From a virus, in IMG/VR virus record IMGVR_UViG_3300031688_000145, positions 1-22,323 of that record: DNA of 22,323 nt; one strand, written 5' to 3'. Below, in pieces: positions 17,623 to 22,323 of this stretch. Each line of letters starts with the position of its first letter. Positions within the stretch are counted from its first letter, which is position 1. A model generated the notes under the pieces. The model searched no databases. It was not told the DNA's origin and saw only the letters and a list, made by a program, of their open reading frames with translations. The translations under genes were made by a program, and so were the position numbers.

Positions 17623-19846
17623 TTATTTTGATTATTTTTGAATTTACTCCTTCATTATTATATTTTTTCAAACCTAAAGGAACAGATGTTATTGTCTTTT
17701 TTGCGTTAGGTGCATATCTATTTTTATTACAAGCCATTATTGCTAAACCTGAACTAATTGATGCATCGTGCTTTGTTCTATTATTAATATTAAACCTAGC
17801 CCAATCATCAAGTGTTTGTTGAAAATACATATCTCCATAACCATCTTCAAGTAATCCAACAAAATTTTCTATATAATCTTCTATTGCTGCGGCGTGTGCT
17901 TGCTTTATATCTTCACTTGAATTAGGTATACCACCTATTTCTCTTTCAGTAATAGATAATTTGTTATAGATTTTGTCAGGTCTATTCATAGAATATCCCC
18001 TGTATCCTCTTCTTTTTAAGTAATATAATAATCTTGGTTTGTTATTTTCTGCTAATATTGGCATTCCATAAAACACCAAAGCCATTAACACATCTTCAAA
18101 AAATATTTCAGCTGTTTGTGGTCTTGCTATATATTCTAAAAAAAAACTATTAATAGGAACGTCTTCCATTGAAAACTTAGTTAGACCGTGTAAAGAACCT
18201 TTTGATCCTCTACCATCTACTGTTCCGGAAATATCGTAAGAGTCACAACCAAAAGCACCAGTGTGATCATTACCTGGATATCTAATCCCATTTTTAATTA
18301 AATATTTATTTTGTAATTGAATTGGTGGAATCCATGATATCATAAATCTACCATTTTTATTAGGAAAAAAAACTACTCTAGTGTCTTTAACACCATTTTC
18401 CCATTGAAAACTACCTTGTGTAACTATATTTGTATTTCTTAGATCTTCGTTATAATCTATCTGTTCGTATATTTTAGTTAGATTAAATAAAGATTGTTTT
18501 GCTTCATCTCTAAAAGCGTGTTTTTCAGTTCTTGGAAATTGTCTATAGAATTCATTTAAACTGTCTTGGTCTTCTTTTAATCCATCAACTTCGTTTTCCC
18601 AATGCGAGATAACTCCGATCTGAATCTTGGATCCATCAATGCCTTTGACGGGTTTTTTCGGAGTGTCGAATACAGGAAATCCATAAGCGTCGATGTATCC
18701 TTCGTAATTCCATTCCATAGGTATGAACAGACTATATAATCCTGAGTTAGTCTGACCATTGCGGTTTCTTTTTGTAACATCTGATGCATCATATAGCTTT
18801 TTAAAATTAGATCCTCCTTTATCAAGTGCATTTGATGTTGAACCCATCATACACCTACCTATTATTCTACTACCTAATCTTAATGTTGTTTTCGTGACCC
18901 TCCAGTTGTTGAGGATATTATCCGGCCTTTCCCATTTGCCCGATTCGTCGTGGGCAAGGATCTTAAGTTTCTCACCGTCGTACGAGTTATCACCGGTGTT
19001 CTTCCAATCGATCGTCGTGTCGAGCCCGACAAGGTCCTCGGGACGTTCGTTCGAATCAAGTTTACGCCTCGTGAGTTTCGAGGCAGGGATTCTATATGCG
19101 AGTTCGGTTTTCGGACGGTCCATACCGTCTTGGATCGGTTTGAAAAAGAAGGGGTAATTAACCGAGATCGGTACCACCTTGTCTGTAAACATCTTCTTTG
19201 CATCCGCTCCAGTCTTTGATAATATCCCATATCTGGAATCCGAAGAGATGGTTGCCTGGTGTACAAGTTCTGAAGATGCCATGAATGAAAATCCAGAACG
19301 TCTGTTCTTAAGGTAACACAGTCCGTAACATCTGGTATCCAATTTACAAGCCTCCCAGAATATAAAGAATATTCGGTTGGATTCTCGAAAGTCTGGTTGC
19401 CCAACATCAATTTTAGTCCACTGCAAGTACATGTAATGAGAACCAGTAATATAATTAGGAGTGCCTTTATTATAGAACCAAAATCCTTCATCACGCTTTT
19501 TAAATTCTCCATCAATGTAATCATACCATTTGTCTTTAAAAACGGAAGGATAATTATTCCAATCAAAAACTGTTTTAATTTTAGACAATTCTTTTGGATA
19601 AGTATGTGACTCCCAGTATTGTTCATCTTTTTTTCCAGATCTTTTGTATGGTTGCTTTTCTAAAGGAAGAGCAATCTTAAGACCTTGTATTTCATATATT
19701 TCACCTATTTGACCAGTCTTACTAATAACAATAACATCGTGTTCCTCGTTATAACCTGTTTTCCACTTATTGTATCTGTTATTTCTTTTAAGTATATTAG
19801 GTTTAATATGATCTGATAGTATTTTATATAAAGTTTGTTTATACAT
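17615..19846 (-). CDS. terL: Terminase large subunit (packaging ATPase/nuclease), 743 aa
   Basis: This is the ATP-driven packaging motor and DNA-cutting nuclease. Within the ATPase half, K180-NRRSGFS-FMASSE occupies the Walker A position. It lacks the GK[ST] lysine and resembles lambda gpA KSARVGYSK, with K180 aligned to lambda K76. LKILAHDESGK (294-304) is Walker B with D300/E301, and MMGSTSNALDKGG (333-345) fits the coupling motif. The RNase-H-like nuclease half has D535 in FGCDSYD, E600 in GMPILAENN and an acidic DYIENF near 657, a plausible metal triad. The N-terminal ~130 residues are a charged leader. The start overlaps the stop of the small-terminase candidate as TAATG; the 3' end overlaps portal by 8 bases. 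A central block of the gene is much more GC-rich than the rest. TerL identity is confident. Confidence 0.9.
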   Translation of the reverse strand: MYKQTLYKILSDHIKPNILKRNNRYNKWKTGYNEEHDVIVISKTGQIGEIYEIQGLKIALPLEKQPYKRSGKKDEQYWESHTYPKELSKIKTVFDWNNYPSVFKDKWYDYIDGEFKKRDEGFWFYNKGTPNYITGSHYMYLQWTKIDVGQPDFRESNRIFFIFWEACKLDTRCYGLCYLKNRRSGFSFMASSELVHQATISSDSRYGILSKTGADAKKMFTDKVVPISVNYPFFFKPIQDGMDRPKTELAYRIPASKLTRRKLDSNERPEDLVGLDTTIDWKNTGDNSYDGEKLKILAHDESGKWERPDNILNNWRVTKTTLRLGSRIIGRCMMGSTSNALDKGGSNFKKLYDASDVTKRNRNGQTNSGLYSLFIPMEWNYEGYIDAYGFPVFDTPKKPVKGIDGSKIQIGVISHWENEVDGLKEDQDSLNEFYRQFPRTEKHAFRDEAKQSLFNLTKIYEQIDYNEDLRNTNIVTQGSFQWENGVKDTRVVFFPNKNGRFMISWIPPIQLQNKYLIKNGIRYPGNDHTGAFGCDSYDISGTVDGRGSKGSLHGLTKFSMEDVPINSFFLEYIARPQTAEIFFEDVLMALVFYGMPILAENNKPRLLYYLKRRGYRGYSMNRPDKIYNKLSITEREIGGIPNSSEDIKQAHAAAIEDYIENFVGLLEDGYGDMYFQQTLDDWARFNINNRTKHDASISSGLAIMACNKNRYAPNAKKTITSVPLGLKKYNNEGVNSKIIKIND
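18595..19440. other. GC-rich island with shifted codon use inside terL
   Basis: Counting by 60-base lines, GC is 42-43% at 18601-18720, 32-37% at 18721-18900, 47-57% at 18901-19140 (124 of 240 bases), and 38-47% at 19141-19440. Sampled flanks (17641-17700, 18121-18180, 18481-18540, 19501-19560) are 23-28%. The peak encodes about residues 236-316 of TerL, including Walker B, and uses GC-ending codons (GAC, CTC, ATC, TCG) where the rest of the window uses A/T-ending ones. The reading frame is intact. This suggests allelic replacement from a higher-GC relative. Confidence 0.75.
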
Positions 19847-20118
19847 TATCTAGATCTTCCTTCTGCAAACCCTTTAAAACTTGCGCCTTTATCATCTTTA
19901 GATACTTCTTTCAACATACTTTCTTCTTCTTCTATACGCGTTAGTATTTCAAAAGCATCAAATATTGCTAATTTTTTAGTTGCTGCTGCATTTTTTAATC
20001 TATCAGCAGATAGATCATCCTCAGAATCTACTATTTTTTCTTTAGCAACTTTTATTAATTCTTCAACTGCTTTTTGCCCAGCTTGGATTATATTCAGTTT
20101 CGTTTCTTTGGTGTTCAT
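19846..20118 (-). CDS. Small-terminase candidate, 90 aa
   Basis: A small helical protein directly upstream of and coupled to TerL (TAATG at 19844-19848), the usual place for the small terminase subunit that recognises viral DNA. The reading frame is open back to 20205, but I place the start at ATG 20118 (MNTKETKLNIIQAGQKAVEE). It has an A/T-only leader like the other genes, and the longer form would overlap the co-chaperonin gene by 143 bases and add an unconvincing N-terminus. With this start the overlap is 56 bases. The body is predicted helical (LIKVAKEKIVDSEDDLSADR, then LKNAAATKKLAIFDAFEILT) with a short charged tail ending EGRSR. No clear helix-turn-helix is visible. The assignment rests on size, helicity and position. 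Confidence 0.5.
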   Translation of the reverse strand: MNTKETKLNIIQAGQKAVEELIKVAKEKIVDSEDDLSADRLKNAAATKKLAIFDAFEILTRIEEEESMLKEVSKDDKGASFKGFAEGRSR

Positions 20119-20668
20119 ATTTAATTGTGATATCATTTGATTGCATACAGTATAAAACTTCATTGTCAATAACAAATTCAAATTCTCTGTTTGGTTTAAA
20201 ACCAATCAAGTCTCCAGGGTTTATTTCTAGCGCTTCTAAGACGTTATTGCCATATTTTAATATACCAATTTGTTTTTTTAGTTTAGTGGTCTTATTTTTG
20301 TTGTTTTCCATAATAGGTTTAACAAAACAAAAATCTATATTTGTTTTCCAGGATTCTTTGTTTTTATATAAATACAATTGATCAGGTGACGCAAAATACA
20401 TATCTTCTTTAAAAAACTTAGAACCATTAACAGACTTTCCTTTCATGTTATAATACCTTCTAAATAAATTATGATGTACAACAACCGTGTCTCCTTTTTG
20501 TATTTTTGTTTTTAAACCTAATGGAATACTAATAACTTTAGCCATTCTATTAACAAATTTATGATCTGAAATACTAGAGTTTACAATTAACTCTTTTTTA
20601 TTAACAATTTTTTTATTATTATATTTATCACCTATTGGTTTAATTATAAATTGATAAAGACTGTTCAT
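20063..20668 (-). CDS. Putative co-chaperonin with two tandem GroES-like domains, 201 aa
   Basis: The protein reads as two ~90-residue units of the GroES (Cpn10) type. Unit 1 has YQFIIKPI (5-12), VISIPLGLKTKIQKGDTVVV (45-64), HHN and QLYLYK (97-102). Unit 2 has DFCFVKPI (112-119), GILKYGNNVLEALEINPGDL (135-154), IGFKPN and DITIKYE (179-185). Each follows the GroES order: a first strand ending in a Pro, a polar loop, a V/I-rich strand, a GD turn, and a final D-I-x-I-like strand. Such a protein would cap the host GroEL and help fold virion proteins, as T4 gp31 does for the T4 capsid. It lies just upstream of the terminase, portal and capsid genes, which fits. The start overlaps the preceding stop as TAATG. 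The GroES-like call is by pattern; a tandem beta-barrel of other function is the alternative. Confidence 0.6.
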   Translation of the reverse strand: MNSLYQFIIKPIGDKYNNKKIVNKKELIVNSSISDHKFVNRMAKVISIPLGLKTKIQKGDTVVVHHNLFRRYYNMKGKSVNGSKFFKEDMYFASPDQLYLYKNKESWKTNIDFCFVKPIMENNKNKTTKLKKQIGILKYGNNVLEALEINPGDLIGFKPNREFEFVIDNEVLYCMQSNDITIKYEHQRNETEYNPSWAKSS

Positions 20669-20898
20669 TAGTATTCTAGATCATATTCTACAGATATTGC
20701 CATATTAGAATTAAATTTTTTCCAAGGCAATACTTCGTCTAATTTTTTAATATAAATATTATAAGAAGACTCTTCTTCATCATATAGTATATGAGATATG
20801 GTATGACCGCCATACACTTGTTGCGCAATAGCATAGTGCATGGCATCATTTTTATAATCAGATCCTATACTGATTTTTCTTATAATTTTACTACTCAC
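20668..20898 (-). CDS. Small conserved-looking protein with GTG start, 76 aa
   Basis: The start is GTG at 20898, inside the end of the preceding gene (GTGAGTAG, 8-base overlap). The stop overlaps the next start as TAATG, so this little gene is coupled on both sides, which argues that it is real. The product has a basic N-terminus (MSSKIIRKISIGSDYKND), then MHYAIAQQVYGGHTISHILY, an acidic DEEESSYNIYIKKLDE turn and an aromatic C-terminus (VLPWKK, VEYDLEY). It looks like a small alpha/beta domain without cysteines or membrane segments. I do not recognise a function. The next in-frame ATG (residue 19) would remove the conserved-looking basic segment and leave a gap, so GTG is preferred. Confidence 0.7.
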   Translation of the reverse strand: MSSKIIRKISIGSDYKNDAMHYAIAQQVYGGHTISHILYDEEESSYNIYIKKLDEVLPWKKFNSNMAISVEYDLEY

Positions 20899-21160
20899 TT
20901 TTCTTTTCTATAGGAGTACAAATTCCAGTTTCTAAGTTAATGTTAACTGCACCATATTCTTTTTCTAACTCAGCTTTAAAATCTTCTATTTCTTGTATAG
21001 ACGCAGCATACTTATGATTTAATGTATGTTTTTGTGTATCTAAAAAACCTATATCTTTTAATAATTGAGTTATTTCTTCTTGTTGTTTTCTTACTTTAGT
21101 CAATTGATCTTCTGATAATTGAACCTTAGCCTCTTCAACTTTTGATTCTACTTTTTTCAT
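20891..21160 (-). CDS. Small coiled-coil protein, 89 aa
   Basis: Residues ~1-70 are nearly all charged or polar helix with heptad-like spacing (QLSEDQLTKVRKQQEEITQL, then LLKDIGFLDTQKHTLNHKYA, then IQEIEDFKAELEKEYG), so a coiled coil is likely. The C-terminus forms a short strand-turn-strand (AVNINLETGICTPIEKKSE). There is no membrane segment or catalytic motif. It follows the 243-aa gene after a 29-base A/T-only gap and overlaps the next gene by 8 bases. Small coiled-coil proteins of this shape are frequent near terminase genes in marine phages, but their function is unknown to me. A role as assembly factor or regulator is only a guess. Confidence 0.7.
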   Translation of the reverse strand: MKKVESKVEEAKVQLSEDQLTKVRKQQEEITQLLKDIGFLDTQKHTLNHKYAASIQEIEDFKAELEKEYGAVNINLETGICTPIEKKSE

Positions 21161-21189
21161 TTAATTTAATTTAAGTTAATTTATAGTAA

Positions 21190-21921
21190 CTAATAAAGGG
21201 CTACTAGTCCTGTTGCTGTAACTACACCATCGGTGTATACTTTTTTAATTTGCATGCCAAGTATTCCAGTTGAAACAGTCATTGTAACAGGGTTATCTGT
21301 TAACGACCCAGCTAATTCTACTTTAATTGTTCCTGCAACACCTATAAATAAATCAAAACTATCTGATCCTGATAAATGATCTGCCGTATATATAGATGGG
21401 GTTGTTGCCGCTGCACCATCACCACTTTGAGGTATTTGTAATTCAGCAGCTGTAAGTGTTACAGTAACAGAACCTGCTACAGCTGGTGTCTGTGTACCAA
21501 AAGCTGAATTTAAACAAGCGGTATCAAATATTATAGTTTGATTTGCTGTACCTATATTAGGTCCTACCCCTGGATTAACAGGTGCGTTTGTTGCAGCACC
21601 TAAAAAAACACCATCAGGTCTTGTTTGAACTGGGGTTATAGAATTAACAGTCCCAGTACCATCTGTTGTTAAAGTGTAAGCTACACCAGTAGCTCCATTT
21701 TGAACACCAGTGCCTATACCTCTAGTACTTGGTCTTGCTGAACCTAAAAATGTCCCACCACCTGCTCCTATTGACGGATAAGCTACGGCTGTTGAATTTA
21801 TTGGCAAATTTGCAGAAGTGTTTGCACCACCAGCATATCTAGCACCTGCAATAACACTGTTTGCTAATGTTGCTGCTACTTGTATATTTACTGCGTTTGT
21901 TATTTCTTGATAGTTATACAT
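21190..21921 (-). CDS. Ala/Gly/Thr-rich putative virion surface (decoration or fibre) protein, 243 aa
   Basis: Apart from a short helical N-terminus (MYNYQEITNAVNIQVAATLA), the sequence is low-charge and rich in Ala, Gly, Thr, Val, Asn and Pro. Short strands alternate with glycine turns (GAGGGTFLGSARPSTRGIGT, GVFLGAATNAPVNPGVG), and a more ordered beta domain occupies ~125-243 (SVTVTLTAAELQIPQSGDG, SFDLFIGVAGTIKVELAG). It ends IKKVYTDGVVTATGLVALY, a pattern like the C-termini of phage capsid decoration or spike proteins. There is no signal peptide. It starts 2 bases after the holin stop. A head decoration or fibre role is inferred from composition; no specific family is recognised. Confidence 0.6.
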   Translation of the reverse strand: MYNYQEITNAVNIQVAATLANSVIAGARYAGGANTSANLPINSTAVAYPSIGAGGGTFLGSARPSTRGIGTGVQNGATGVAYTLTTDGTGTVNSITPVQTRPDGVFLGAATNAPVNPGVGPNIGTANQTIIFDTACLNSAFGTQTPAVAGSVTVTLTAAELQIPQSGDGAAATTPSIYTADHLSGSDSFDLFIGVAGTIKVELAGSLTDNPVTMTVSTGILGMQIKKVYTDGVVTATGLVALY

Positions 21922-21923
21922 AT

Positions 21924-22304
21924 TTATTTATCTTTTCCTTTTATTTTTTCATAAGTTCTTAAACCTCCTAATCCCAGCATGCCTAGTAACACGGTCATTA
22001 AATGATCCATTTGTAAAGCTGGTGGAGTTTCTGTGGTTTTTGTTATCCATATAAATAAGTCTCTTATGACAAAGTTATAAGCTAATGCTACTCCACATAT
22101 CCAACCAATAAATGGTCTCCATCCGGCAACAAATAATGTACGATGCTGAGCTTCAACTGCATTGATTTTTGTTTGTAATTCTATTAATTTTTCAGGATCT
22201 AACTCCTTACCTTTTATTGCTTCTCTTATATCCCAAGCTAAATTTCCAGCAACAGATTTATTTCCATTACCTTTACCTAAAAGACCTAGTAGTAATTTAA
22301 ACAT
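21924..22304 (-). CDS. Holin, 3-TM phage holin family type, 126 aa
   Basis: Holins form lesions in the inner membrane that time lysis. The pattern fits the 3-TM phage holin family: a short hydrophobic N-terminus (FKLLLGLLG), a polar helical section with AQHRTLFVAGWRPFIGWICG (52-71), a hydrophobic segment ~62-88 (ALAYNFVIRDLFIWI), a PP turn at 94-95, and a second hydrophobic segment ~100-115 ending GMLGLGGLRTYEKIKG. The GWRPFIGW and LLGLGG-x-RTYEK signatures are distinctive of the family as I know it. Its start overlaps an upstream stop as TAATG. No endolysin or spanin is adjacent within the window, so the lysis partner must lie elsewhere, possibly beyond the right edge. Confidence 0.85.
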   Translation of the reverse strand: MFKLLLGLLGKGNGNKSVAGNLAWDIREAIKGKELDPEKLIELQTKINAVEAQHRTLFVAGWRPFIGWICGVALAYNFVIRDLFIWITKTTETPPALQMDHLMTVLLGMLGLGGLRTYEKIKGKDK

Positions 22305-22323
22305 TAACTATCTTCTTCTTTTT
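22304..22323 (-). CDS. Probable last codons of an upstream gene (partial)
   Basis: A TAA at 22306-22304 overlaps the holin ATG as TAATG, the same coupling seen at three other junctions in the window. The only visible codons in that frame would read ...KEEDS. Too little is present to identify the gene, and the stop could be chance in this AT-rich DNA. Confidence 0.3.

Noticed and set aside
18759-19219. Two overlapping plus-strand open frames (132 and 89 residues) opposite terL
   Set aside because: They are antisense shadows of the GC-rich island, with no leader resembling the real genes and no recognisable protein pattern.
18880-19626. A 248-residue open frame on the minus strand within terL
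   Set aside because: It is out of frame with TerL, which has clear ATPase and nuclease motifs. The frame is open because the GC-rich island has few chance stops, and its translation is Arg/Thr-rich without domain pattern.
20119-20205. Longer start for the small-terminase candidate (119 aa)
   Set aside because: The extra 29 residues overlap the co-chaperonin coding region deeply and look like out-of-frame translation. ATG at 20118 has a leader like the other genes.
1-22323. tRNA genes, insertion sequences, integrase or CRISPR arrays
   Set aside because: Nearly all bases are in minus-strand genes with gaps of at most 72 bases. I found no cloverleaf, transposase, integrase motif or spaced repeats.

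Overview
The window is a contiguous piece of a tailed-phage genome: a packaging and virion-morphogenesis block. Every supportable gene is on the minus strand, so the genes are expressed from the right end (22,323) towards the left end (1). Coding density is near total, and the longest gap between genes is 72 bases. The DNA is AT-rich (60-base samples are mostly 23-40% GC). Starts lack Shine-Dalgarno sequences and instead follow A/T-only leaders, which suggests a phage of a Bacteroidota (flavobacterium-like) host. Several junctions are translationally coupled (TAATG or 8-base overlaps). The protein set (large TerL, 800-aa portal, scaffold-like protein, HK97-type capsid protein, ring/connector proteins, very large nozzle protein, no tape measure or tail-tube genes) fits a short-tailed, podovirus-like phage of the marine environmental type. 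It resembles crAss-like or Cellulophaga-type phages, but that placement rests on remembered family resemblance and not on a search.

Layout in order of transcription. (1) 22304-20668: a 3-TM holin, an Ala/Gly/Thr-rich putative virion surface protein, a coiled-coil protein and a 76-aa GTG-start protein. (2) 20668-15220: a protein that looks like two GroES-like domains in tandem, a small-terminase candidate, TerL with a lambda-like deviant Walker A motif, and the portal. (3) 15188-11606: scaffold-like protein, major capsid protein and a conserved 254-aa protein. The last two are each followed by a hairpin with a UUCG loop. (4) 11549-2621: two head-tail connector proteins and the tail nozzle/stabilisation system, which appears split between an 1801-aa and a 497-aa protein. 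(5) 2610-1: a cupin-like protein, an Ala-rich internal-virion-protein candidate, a 406-aa unknown and the start of another acidic protein that runs off the window.

Working model: the co-chaperonin helps capsid or other virion proteins fold, scaffold and capsid protein form the prohead on the portal, TerS/TerL package DNA, the connectors and nozzle close the head and form the short tail, and the distal proteins are likely ejected proteins. The points most worth a second look are the tandem GroES-like protein, a sharp GC and codon-use island in the ATPase half of TerL (about 52% GC against 23-28% in sampled flanks), the paired UUCG hairpins around the 254-aa gene, and a cysteine-containing extension of the nozzle protein that coincides with its apparent split.
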